NCBI RefSeq assembly: GCF_018732085.1 | Contig: NZ_CP076103.1 | Coordinates: forward strand, 3,906,001 to 3,970,000 | Direction: 5' to 3' | DNA: 64,000 nucleotides | Source: Lysobacter capsici | Lineage (GTDB): Bacteria > Pseudomonadota > Gammaproteobacteria > Xanthomonadales > Xanthomonadaceae | The notes under the pieces: generated by a model | The model's input: only the letters and a program-made list of their open reading frames with translations | Database searches by the model: none | What the model was told of the DNA's origin: nothing | Program-made: the position numbers and the translations under genes | Shown: in pieces, positions 25,563 through 33,797 of the stretch | Layout: each line of letters begins with the position of its first letter | Numbering within the stretch: the stretch's first letter is position 1

Positions 25563-26288
25563 ATGAAGAATCCACAGGTACCACGCGTATTGCTGGTCGA
25601 GGACGACCCGACCAGCCGAGCCTTTCTCACCGCCGCCGTCGAGGCGATGCCGGCCGAAGTCGACGGCGCCGGCACCCTGGCCGCGGCGATGGCGCTGGGC
25701 AATGCCCAGGATTACCAGTTATGGCTGTTCGATGCGCACCTGCCCGACGGCAGCGGCATCGACCTGCTCGAGCACCTGCGCCGGCGTCATCCGGCGACCC
25801 CGGCGCTGGCGCATACCGCCACCGGCGAGAGTGAAGTGCGCAACCGCCTGATCGCCTCGGGTTTCTCCGACGTGCTGGTGAAGCCCCTGCCGGCCGCGGC
25901 GGTGCGCTGCGCGATCCGGCGCTTGTTGAGCCTGCCCGAACACGATGCGCCCGCCTCGGCGGCGGCACCGTCGCAGGAAGAAGCGCCGGTGTGGGACGAC
26001 GACATCGCCGCGCGCGCGCTCAACGGCAACCGTGTCCACATCGCCACCTTGCGCGGCTTGTTCACCCAGGAGCTGCCCAACGCGCGGCGTTCGATCTGCG
26101 CCGCGGCCCAGCTCGGCAACCTCGAAGCGCTGCGCGGGGAGCTGCACAAGCTGCGCGCAAGTTGCGGCTTCGTCGGCGCCGCGCGCCTGGCCCAGGCGGT
26201 GCAGGCGTTGCAGGCGCAGCCCGATTCGAGCGTGCTGTTGCAGCGGTTCGATCAGGTGGCGTTGGATACGGTCGAACAGCCGGGTTGA
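25563..26288 (+). CDS. Response regulator with C-terminal HPt-like domain
   Basis: A 241-residue protein. The receiver domain (about 7-125) has the acidic pair EDD at the N-terminus, the phospho-acceptor aspartate in WLFDAHLPDGSG, and the lysine in VLVKPLP. An acidic, Ala-rich linker leads to a four-helix HPt-like domain (about 150-230) with the motif LHKLRASCGFVGA, where the histidine would be the phosphotransfer site. There is no DNA-binding or enzymatic output, so it probably acts as a phosphorelay intermediate or sink for an unlinked hybrid kinase. It is divergent from ydbH, 33 bases away. Confidence 0.88.
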   Translation: MKNPQVPRVLLVEDDPTSRAFLTAAVEAMPAEVDGAGTLAAAMALGNAQDYQLWLFDAHLPDGSGIDLLEHLRRRHPATPALAHTATGESEVRNRLIASGFSDVLVKPLPAAAVRCAIRRLLSLPEHDAPASAAAPSQEEAPVWDDDIAARALNGNRVHIATLRGLFTQELPNARRSICAAAQLGNLEALRGELHKLRASCGFVGAARLAQAVQALQAQPDSSVLLQRFDQVALDTVEQPG

Positions 26289-26375
26289 GGTTTGCCGCCA
26301 TGTGCGGCGCTTTGCGTGGATTTTCTTTGATCGCGAAGTGCGGCTTGGACCGTCGGTTCATCGCGACGGGCGAGT

Positions 26376-26405
26376 GCGCGGTCGCGGCTTGCGCCGCTCC
26401 TACAG
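26376..26405. repeat. REP-type half element
   Basis: A single arm reading GCGCGGTCGCGGCTTGCGCC then GCTCCTACAG, identical to one arm of the paired copies. No inverted partner is found within 100 bases. It lies between the convergent receiver-HPt and recO genes. Confidence 0.85.
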
Positions 26406-26478
26406 GGAGCGGACGCAGCATGATCGAACCCGGCTGCGACGTTGAAATCGGGCGTGCAGTCGCGCTAATTCACTGACC

Positions 26479-27252
26479 TCAACGCTCGCCGTCGGCGTCC
26501 GCTTCCGGCACCGAATCCGCGGTTTCGCGCCTGGGCGCGACGCGCGCCAGCTCGGCCAGCATTTCCCAGGATTTCAGCCCGCGCGGGCCGAGGTGATGGC
26601 TCAGCACCGAACGCATCGCGTGCCGCAATCCCGGCAGGTCCGACGGGTTCGGCGCGGTGTCGCCGGTCAGCGCGAGCAAGGCGCGCCCGGTCGCCGCCGC
26701 GCTGCGCTCGCCATGGCCGCGGTCGCTGAGCAGGCGGCGCGGGCCCTGCTCGGGATCGAGATGGTAACGCGCGGCCGGATCGATCGCGACGCCGTCGGCG
26801 TCGACGCTCCAGTCGAACCCCGACCCCAGCGCTTCGAGCAGATCGCGTTCGAAGCAGCGCAGGCTCCACGCCAGTTGCCCGCCGCGCAGTTGCGCGCGGG
26901 TGCGGGCGTAGAGATCGTACAGTTCCGGCAAGGGATCGCCGCGCGGCACCAGGCGCAGCAGCAGTTCGTTGATGTAGAAACCCGCCAGCGAGGTTTCGCC
27001 GTCCAGGCGCGGCGCCGCGTCCAGCGCTTCGGCCGAAATCAGTCGCGCCAATTCGCCGCGCAGCAGCGCATCGAAACGGATGTGCTGGAACGGTTGCAAG
27101 GCCGCGCGCAGTACCTGCCGCTTGGGCCCTTGCACACCGCGCGCGATCAGGCCGACCCTACCCTGCCGCTCGCTCAGCACTTCGACCAGCAGGCTGGTTT
27201 CGCGCCAGGGACGCGTGTGCAGCACGTAGGCGGATTCGGCGGTCAGACGCAT
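26479..27252 (-). CDS. recO: DNA repair protein RecO
   Basis: A 257-residue protein. The N-terminal OB-fold (about 1-80) starts with AYVLHTRPWRETSLLVEVLS and has RVGLIARGVQGPKR. The helical body follows with FYINELLLRLVPRGDP and the C-terminal RHAMRSVLSHHLGPRGLKS. It anneals SSB-coated DNA and loads RecA with RecR in the RecFOR pathway. The zinc-finger cysteines found in some RecO proteins are absent, as in other gammaproteobacteria. It ends the rnc-era-recO gene order typical of the phylum. Confidence 0.95.
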   Translation of the reverse strand: MRLTAESAYVLHTRPWRETSLLVEVLSERQGRVGLIARGVQGPKRQVLRAALQPFQHIRFDALLRGELARLISAEALDAAPRLDGETSLAGFYINELLLRLVPRGDPLPELYDLYARTRAQLRGGQLAWSLRCFERDLLEALGSGFDWSVDADGVAIDPAARYHLDPEQGPRRLLSDRGHGERSAAATGRALLALTGDTAPNPSDLPGLRHAMRSVLSHHLGPRGLKSWEMLAELARVAPRRETADSVPEADADGER

Positions 27253-27264
27253 GTGCTCACACTA

Positions 27265-27296
27265 GCTCAGAAGCCGCTTGGCTCAGAAGCCGCTTG
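27265..27296. repeat. 16-base tandem duplication upstream of recO
   Basis: GCTCAGAAGCCGCTTG occurs twice in direct succession, 13 bases upstream of the recO start, in the 91-base gap below the membrane protein gene. It looks like a recent slippage duplication. Confidence 0.85.
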
Positions 27297-27343
27297 CGCG
27301 AGACCCGCGCGCCACGTCGCCGCGATGGCGTACACGCACGCGC

Positions 27344-28510
27344 TCAAGCCGCATCGGTGCCGGTATCGCGCAGATGCCGCATCGCGGTCATCCGCGTCAC
27401 CAGCCAGCCGATCCCGATCAGGAACAAGGACAACCCGCAAATCGCCAAGCTGCCCAGCGCCTGTCCGTAGCCGTAGCGATACGCCTGCCCGGCCGGCAGG
27501 AAACAGTCCGGCCCGTAGATCATCGCCAGCCCGGCGCATGCCGTCGCCACGCCCCACGCCAGCCCCGTGGCCAGGGCATACGGCCACACGCGGTAGCGCC
27601 GCCGCTTGCCATCGCGGCGCAGTCGCCGCGCGATCGCGCCACCGATCCAGCCGCAGACCACGCCACCGCCGAACACCACCGCGATCGAACACAACACCGT
27701 CGCCACCGTGAGCACGCGGTAGACGATGCCCGGCGGGGCCTGGGTGGTGATCTCGATGGCATCGGCGGGCAGGCCCGGATAACGGCCGTGGTAGGTGTCG
27801 CGGGAAGTATCGGCGTGCTGCACGTCCTCGTCGTTCAAGGACAGCGAGGTCTTGATCCGCCATCCCTCGGGCACGCTGACCGTCAGATGCAGGTTCGCGA
27901 AACCGGCCCAACTGCGCGCCGGCGCCAGCACATAGGCGAACTGGTACAGCAGGGTCGGGCCATGGCCCTTGCGCTGCATCGCATCGGCACGGTAACTCAC
28001 GCGCAACACGTGGCGTCCTGGCGGCAACACGAAATCCAGGGCCAGGCTCGAAGGCGTCAGGACTTCGTACGACAACGGCTGTTCGCCGCTCAACGAAGGG
28101 GTGGTTTGCGGCGGTTGCCAGCTGCGCGGCAACGCTGGCAGATCCAGCGGCCGCGCCGCGATCGCCCGGCCGTCGAGCGTCGCCTTGAATTGGCTGACGT
28201 CGGACGCGCCGGTGGCGAACACCGGTCGCAGGCGGATCGCCGGGCCCGGATTGTCGAGCCAATAGTCGACGTAAACCTTCGCCTCGGCCGACTCGTCGGA
28301 CAGGTCGCTCAGGTCGATGTGCAGGCTTTCGCTGCCGATCCGCACGGTATCCAAGCCCTGCGGCTCGGCGCTTACCCGCGCATCGCGCCACGGCCTGCCC
28401 ATGTTCGCCCAGGCGGGCATCGCGCATTGCAGCACCGACAACAGCGCGATCAACAGCGCCAACGCGGCCGACCGAGGTCGCACCGCCGCGCCTACCGCCG
28501 TTTCAGTCAT
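27344..28510 (-). CDS. Inner-membrane protein with large periplasmic domain, unknown
   Basis: A 388-residue protein. A signal/anchor segment (SAALALLIALLSVLQCAMPAWA) is followed by a beta-rich extracytoplasmic region (about 40-250), then three or four predicted membrane helices (about 255-375, for example VLTVATVLCSIAVVFGGGV) and a short charged tail. The extracytoplasmic part contains YEVLTPSSLALDFVLPPGRH and looks immunoglobulin-like. The ATG at 28510 overlaps the end of era by eight bases and was chosen over an upstream TTG. It sits between era and recO, where most relatives have nothing. No family is recognised. Confidence 0.8.
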   Translation of the reverse strand: MTETAVGAAVRPRSAALALLIALLSVLQCAMPAWANMGRPWRDARVSAEPQGLDTVRIGSESLHIDLSDLSDESAEAKVYVDYWLDNPGPAIRLRPVFATGASDVSQFKATLDGRAIAARPLDLPALPRSWQPPQTTPSLSGEQPLSYEVLTPSSLALDFVLPPGRHVLRVSYRADAMQRKGHGPTLLYQFAYVLAPARSWAGFANLHLTVSVPEGWRIKTSLSLNDEDVQHADTSRDTYHGRYPGLPADAIEITTQAPPGIVYRVLTVATVLCSIAVVFGGGVVCGWIGGAIARRLRRDGKRRRYRVWPYALATGLAWGVATACAGLAMIYGPDCFLPAGQAYRYGYGQALGSLAICGLSLFLIGIGWLVTRMTAMRHLRDTGTDAA

Positions 28511-29399
28511 GGTAACCAAGCGAGCGCAACGCGGCCTCGTCGTCCGACCAGCCTTCGCGCACGCGCACCCAGGTTTCCAGGAACACCTTGGAACCGAACA
28601 GATGCTCCATCTGCACGCGCGCCTTGGCGCCGACTTCGCGCAGGCGCGCGCCGCCCTTGCCGATCACGATCGCTTTCTGGCCGTCGCGCTCGACCCAGAT
28701 CACCGCGCCGATGCGCAGCAGCGCGCCGTCGACGACGAAACGTTCGATCTCGACCGTGGTCGCGTACGGCAGTTCCTCGCCGAGCTGGCGCATCAGCTGT
28801 TCGCGCACCATCTCGCCGGCGAGGAAGCGCTGGCTCTTGTCGGTGATCTCGTCCTCGCCGTACAGCGCCGGCTGTTCGGGCAGCAGCGCCATCACTTCCT
28901 TGACCAGCGCGTCCAGGCCCTTGTTCTTGAGCGCCGAGATCGGATGCACCGCGGCGAAATCGCGACCTTCGCTGACCTTGGCCAGGTACGGCAGCAGCGC
29001 GGTCTTGTCGGTGATGCGGTCGACCTGGTTGACCACCAGCACCACCGGCACGCCGGCGTTGCGCAGGGCTTCGAACGCGAGCGTGTCCTCGTCGTCCCAT
29101 TGACCGGCGCGCACCACCAGCAAGGCGGCGTCGACGCCGTCGATCGAACCGCGCGCGGCGCGATTCATCATCCGGTTCATGGCCCGCTTCTGTTCGCGGT
29201 GGATGCCGGGGGTGTCGACCAGCAGCAGCTGGCCGTCGGGAAAGGTGGCGATGCCGAGCAGACGGTGGCGGGTGGTCTGCGGACGGGGCGAGACGATGCT
29301 GACCTTGGCCCCGACCAGGGCATTGACCAGGGTGGATTTGCCGACATTGGGGCGGCCGATGACGGCGACGTGGCCGGCGCGATACGAAGAAGAAGTCAT
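28503..29399 (-). CDS. era: GTPase Era
   Basis: A 298-residue GTPase. G1 GRPNVGKST, G2/G3 RHRLLG and DTPGIH, G4 NQVD, G5 ISALK. The C-terminal KH domain has VIGKGGARLREVG. It binds the 3' end of 16S rRNA and is needed for 30S assembly and cell-cycle progression. The ATG at 29399 gives the family N-terminus (SYRAGHVAVIGRP). It is normally coupled to rnc; here the two are separated by a repeat element of about 160 bases carrying a terminator-like hairpin. Confidence 0.97.
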   Translation of the reverse strand: MTSSSYRAGHVAVIGRPNVGKSTLVNALVGAKVSIVSPRPQTTRHRLLGIATFPDGQLLLVDTPGIHREQKRAMNRMMNRAARGSIDGVDAALLVVRAGQWDDEDTLAFEALRNAGVPVVLVVNQVDRITDKTALLPYLAKVSEGRDFAAVHPISALKNKGLDALVKEVMALLPEQPALYGEDEITDKSQRFLAGEMVREQLMRQLGEELPYATTVEIERFVVDGALLRIGAVIWVERDGQKAIVIGKGGARLREVGAKARVQMEHLFGSKVFLETWVRVREGWSDDEAALRSLGYHD

Positions 29400-29447
29400 G
29401 GCGCGGATTGTCCGCCCCTGGGGACGGCAGGGCAAACGATTCCGGGG

Positions 29448-29606
29448 GCGGGAATCGGGAATCGGGAATCGGGAATCGGGAAGAGCATTGCGGCCTGGGT
29501 GCTATTGCACAAGCTATTGCCAAAAAAAGCTAAAGCCCGCTTATGGCGGGCCTTTGGCTGTTGCTTGAACGACTCCCGACTCCCGATTCCCGATTCCCGC
29601 TCCTCC
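29448..29606. repeat. Heptanucleotide-bounded repeat element, copy B, with internal hairpin
   Basis: Begins with about four copies of GGGAATC and AAGAGCATTGCG and ends with inverted heptamers (GACTCCC/GATTCCC, 29575-29600). The core contains a hairpin AAAGCCCGC-TTATG-GCGGGCCTTTGGC (29532-29556) and TGTTGCTTGAACGA, homologous to copy A at 22.6 kb in the same orientation. On the minus strand the hairpin is followed by GCTTTTTTTGG, so it can terminate or attenuate transcription between rnc and era. Confidence 0.88.
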
Positions 29607-29613
29607 CGGCCCC

Positions 29614-30268
<655 letters not shown>

Positions 30269-30276
<8 letters not shown>

Positions 30277-30646
30277 CTTCTTTGGAGCTCAACTGTTGCA
30301 CCGCGTTGAAGTGACCGACCACGTCCAGGTTGGCGATCAGCTGACGGCGCACTTCGTAGTCCACGGTAATTTCCAAACCGCGGTCGTTGCGCTTGATCTT
30401 GAAGTTTTCCTGCTTGACGCTGTCGACATAGCTCATGTCCATGCGACGGAAGAACAGATCGCGCGCCTTGGCGCTGTCCATCTGCCCGGCACCCGGCTCT
30501 TCGGCCAGGTCGGCAAGCGAGCGTTTGACCGAGTAGTACTCCGAATACATCGGCACCAGTTTCATGCCCATATAGACAAACACGCCACCCACTCCCAGCA
30601 CGATGATGAACCCCAATAGGGTCATGCCGCTCTGCTTACGCTTCAT
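30269..30646 (-). CDS. DUF4845 membrane protein
   Basis: A 125-residue protein starting MKRKQSGMTLLGFIIVLGVG: a basic start followed by one membrane helix of pilin-like appearance (SGMTLLGFI resembles a prepilin cleavage site but lacks the glutamate context). The rest is a small periplasmic domain with YSVKRSLADLAEE and ITVDYEVRRQLIANLDVVGHF. DUF4845 proteins sit between lepB and rnc in many beta- and gammaproteobacteria; the function is unknown. The overlap with rnc suggests coupled translation. Confidence 0.88.
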
Positions 30647-30745
30647 ACCTTCGATCCCCAGTTGATCTCACTGCAGTTGATCCCACTACCGATCCGGATT
30701 TGGCCCAGGTCCAAACCGCGTCCCCACCGCAACGGCGATCGGCCG

Positions 30746-31531
30746 TTACGGAATGCTGTTGCCGATGCGCGAGAAGTCCACGCCCCCATCGAAGTTCATC
30801 CAGATCAGGAACGCCCGGCCGCGCAGGTTCTGCTCCGGCAGGAAGCCCCAGTATCGGCTGTCTTCGCTGTTGTCGCGATTGTCGCCCATCACAAAATACT
30901 CGCCCTTGGGCACGACCCAGTCGCCCTCGCCCTGATCCAGCAGCGGCGATTCGGTGCGCAGCAGGATCCGATGCACATGTTTGCCGATCTGTTCGCGCAA
31001 TTCCTGTGAGCCGGTCATCTCGGTGCCGTTGCCGCGGCCCTGGTAGGTGCCGATCGGGGCGTAGATGATCGGCTCGCCGTTCACGGTCAGGCGACCGTCG
31101 CGGTAGCTGACCTTGTCGCCCGGCAGGCCGATGATGCGCTTGATCCAGTCCTGCTCGGGATGGTGCGGCGGCCGGAACACGACCACGTCGCCGCGCTCGG
31201 GCTCGCCCATCGCCAGCACCTTGTGGTTGCTGATCGGCAGGCGCAGGCCGTAGGTGAACTTGTTGACCAGGATGAAGTCGCCGGTCAGCAGGGTCGGCAT
31301 CATCGAGTTCGACGGAATCCGGAACGGCTCGGCGATGAAGCTGCGCAGGATCAGCACCACGAACAGCACCGGGAAGAACGCCTTGGAGTAGTCGACGAGG
31401 ACCGGCTCCTTGCCGTCGTCGAGCAGCCCCTCGCGCGCGGCGCGACGCTTGGCCAGCACCATCTTGTCGAGCAGCCAGACCAGGCCGGTGATCAGGGTCA
31501 GCGAGACCAGGGCGATTTCGAACCAACGCAT
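30746..31531 (-). CDS. lepB: Signal peptidase I
   Basis: A 261-residue membrane serine protease. Two N-terminal helices (about 5-22 and 50-66) anchor a periplasmic catalytic domain. The nucleophile serine lies in RIPSNSMMPTL and the general-base lysine in DWIKRIIGLPGDKV. Box E GDNRDNSEDSRYWGF is intact. It removes signal peptides from exported proteins, including the proteases of this window. ATG 31531 has GAAGGAA as its ribosome site. It is downstream of lepA in the usual lepA-lepB order. Confidence 0.97.
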   Translation of the reverse strand: MRWFEIALVSLTLITGLVWLLDKMVLAKRRAAREGLLDDGKEPVLVDYSKAFFPVLFVVLILRSFIAEPFRIPSNSMMPTLLTGDFILVNKFTYGLRLPISNHKVLAMGEPERGDVVVFRPPHHPEQDWIKRIIGLPGDKVSYRDGRLTVNGEPIIYAPIGTYQGRGNGTEMTGSQELREQIGKHVHRILLRTESPLLDQGEGDWVVPKGEYFVMGDNRDNSEDSRYWGFLPEQNLRGRAFLIWMNFDGGVDFSRIGNSIP

Positions 31532-31549
31532 GCTTGTTCCTTCATTGGC

Positions 31550-31715
31550 GGGATTCGGGATTCGGGATTCGCGATTCGGGAACCGGCCAAAGCCGCTGAA
31601 CCCGCCTCGAACCCGCCTCACCGCGTCCCGCGCTAGTTGATGATGACGAAAACTTCAGAAAACCCGGGTACCGGCCGACGCGTCGACGATTCCCGATTCT
31701 CCATTCCCTATTCCC
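31550..31715. repeat. Degenerate heptamer-bounded repeat between lepA and lepB, copy C
   Basis: Has three to four GGGATTC-type heptamers at one end (31553-31580) and GATTCCC/CATTCCC/TATTCCC heptamers at the other (31689-31715). The central 110 bases share no hairpin core with copies A and B. The heptamer at the left end is GGGATTC rather than GGGAATC, so it may be a diverged relative or an independent array. Confidence 0.65.
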
Positions 31716-31722
31716 GCCCGAA

Positions 31723-33516
31723 TTACTTGTTGTCGGTCGACAACACCGCGAGGAACGCTTCCTGCGGAATCTCGACCCGGCCGACCTGCTTCATCCGCTT
31801 CTTGCCCTCTTTCTGCTTCTCGAGGAGCTTCTTCTTGCGGCTGATGTCGCCACCATAACATTTGGCCAAAACGTTCTTGCGCATCGCCTTGACCGTGCTG
31901 CGGGCGATGATCTGCGAGCCGACCGCGGCCTGGATCGCGACGTCGAACATCTGCCGCGGAATCAGGTCCTTCATCTTCTCGCACAGCTCGCGGCCGCGCC
32001 GGTCGGCGTGGCTGCGGTGGACGATGATCGACAACGCATCGACCTTGTCGCCGTTGATCAGCGTGTCCACGCGCACGAACGGGCCTTCCTGGAAACGCAG
32101 GAAGTGGTAGTCCAGCGAGGCATAGCCGCGCGAGACCGACTTGAGCTTGTCGAAGAAGTCCAACACCACCTCGGCCATCGGCAGCTCGTAGCTGATCTGC
32201 ACCTGGCTGGCCATGTAGGTGATGCCGATCTGCACGCCGCGCTTTTCCTCGCACAACTTGATCACGCTGCCGATGTAATCGGGCGGGGTCAGGATGTTGG
32301 CGCGGATCACCGGCTCGCGGATTTCCTCGACCATGTTGACCGGCGGCAGCTTGGCCGGGTTGTCCATGGGGATGACCGTGCCGTCGGTTTTGAGCACTTC
32401 GTAGATCACCGTCGGCGCGGTGGAAATCAGGTTGAGGTCGTATTCGCGCTCCAGGCGCTCTTGCACGATTTCCATGTGCAGCATGCCCAGGAAGCCGCAG
32501 CGGAAGCCGAAGCCCATCGCCTCGGAGCTTTCCGGTTCGAAGCGCAGCGCGGCGTCGTTGAGGCGCAGCTTGTCGAGCGCTTCGCGCAGCGCCGGATAGT
32601 CCTCGGCGTCGACCGGGAACAGGCCGGCGAACACGCGCGGCTGCATTTCCTGGAAGCCCGGCAGCGGCTTGGCCGCCGGATCGCTGGCCAGGGTCAGGGT
32701 GTCGCCGACCGGCGCGCCGTGCACGTCCTTGATCGAGGCGTTGATCCAGCCGACCTCGCCCGGACCCAGCCGCGCCAGGTCCTTGCGCTTGGGCGTGAAC
32801 ACGCCGACCTTGTCGACCAGATGGGTGCGGCCGGTCGACATGACCAGGATCTTGCTGCCCGGCACGATCTCGCCCTGCATGACCCGCACCAGCGAGACCA
32901 CGCCGAGGTAGTTGTCGAACCACGAGTCGATGATCAGCGCCTGCAGCTTGTCGGTGTCGCGCGGCCTCGGCGGCGGAATGCGCTTGACGATGGCTTCCAG
33001 CACCAGATCGACGTTGAGGCCGGTCTTGGCGCTGATCGCGACCGCGTCCTCGGCGTCGATGCCGATCACCGCTTCGATCTCGGCCTTGGCGCGCTCGATG
33101 TCGGCGGTCGGCAGGTCGATCTTGTTGAGCACCGGCACCACTTCCAGACCCTGCTCGACCGCGGTGTAGCAGTTGGCGACCGACTGCGCTTCCACGCCCT
33201 GGGCCGCGTCGACCACCAGCAGCGCGCCTTCGCAGGCGGCGAGCGAACGGCTGACTTCGTAGCTGAAGTCGACGTGGCCCGGGGTGTCGATGAAGTTGAG
33301 CTGATAGGTGTTGCCGTCCTTCGCCTTGTACGGCAGCGACACGGACTGGGCCTTGATGGTGATGCCGCGCTCGCGCTCGATCGGATTCGAGTCGAGCACT
33401 TGCGCTTCCATCTCGCGCGCTTCGAGACCTCCGCACAGCTGGATGATGCGGTCGGCGAGCGTCGACTTGCCATGGTCGACGTGGGCGATGATGGAGAAGT
33501 TTCTGATCAGGTGCAT
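31723..33516 (-). CDS. lepA: Elongation factor 4 (LepA)
   Basis: A 597-residue translational GTPase. The G domain has AHVDHGKSTLADR, the switch region RGITIKAQ, DTPGHVDFSYEV and NKIDLPTAD. Domains II, III and V follow, with the LepA-specific C-terminal domain containing KAMRKNVLAKCYGGDISRKK. It acts on ribosomes during initiation and stress. ATG 33516 (MHLIRNFSIIAH) matches the family start; the frame upstream has no conserved residues. Confidence 0.98.
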   Translation of the reverse strand: MHLIRNFSIIAHVDHGKSTLADRIIQLCGGLEAREMEAQVLDSNPIERERGITIKAQSVSLPYKAKDGNTYQLNFIDTPGHVDFSYEVSRSLAACEGALLVVDAAQGVEAQSVANCYTAVEQGLEVVPVLNKIDLPTADIERAKAEIEAVIGIDAEDAVAISAKTGLNVDLVLEAIVKRIPPPRPRDTDKLQALIIDSWFDNYLGVVSLVRVMQGEIVPGSKILVMSTGRTHLVDKVGVFTPKRKDLARLGPGEVGWINASIKDVHGAPVGDTLTLASDPAAKPLPGFQEMQPRVFAGLFPVDAEDYPALREALDKLRLNDAALRFEPESSEAMGFGFRCGFLGMLHMEIVQERLEREYDLNLISTAPTVIYEVLKTDGTVIPMDNPAKLPPVNMVEEIREPVIRANILTPPDYIGSVIKLCEEKRGVQIGITYMASQVQISYELPMAEVVLDFFDKLKSVSRGYASLDYHFLRFQEGPFVRVDTLINGDKVDALSIIVHRSHADRRGRELCEKMKDLIPRQMFDVAIQAAVGSQIIARSTVKAMRKNVLAKCYGGDISRKKKLLEKQKEGKKRMKQVGRVEIPQEAFLAVLSTDNK

Positions 33517-33694
33517 GCGGGGCGACTTGAAGCTCGCCGGCTCCAATGAGTGAGCGGACAGGAAAATTAACGGCGGATTATCGCATAGCCCCCGGCCTCG
33601 ACGGCGAATCTTCGCCACGGACCTGAAGCGCCGGTCGGCGAAGGCCCCGGCCGGCGTGGGACTCCGGCACAGCCACGGGCCGCGGGGGATACGG

Positions 33695-33724
33695 CGACGC
33701 CCGCCGTGGCAGCGGCGGGCGTCG
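33695..33724 (-). terminator. Hairpin downstream of the DegP-type protease gene
   Basis: A perfect 12-base stem CGACGCCCGCCG / CGGCGGGCGTCG with a six-base loop, 74 bases beyond the degP stop. No T-run follows, so it could be a factor-dependent stop or an mRNA end-protecting stem rather than a full intrinsic terminator. Confidence 0.55.
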
Positions 33725-33797
33725 CATGGAACGTCTGGAAGCGTATCGATCGGGCCAGGGCGCGGGTCACACGCCCCGGGCCGGATGCCGCGCTGGC

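Noticed and set aside
30522..30646. DUF4845 protein as a type IV prepilin
   Set aside because: The N-terminus resembles a prepilin (SGMTLLGFI), but the position between lepB and rnc and the rest of the domain match DUF4845, and the conserved pilin glutamate is missing.
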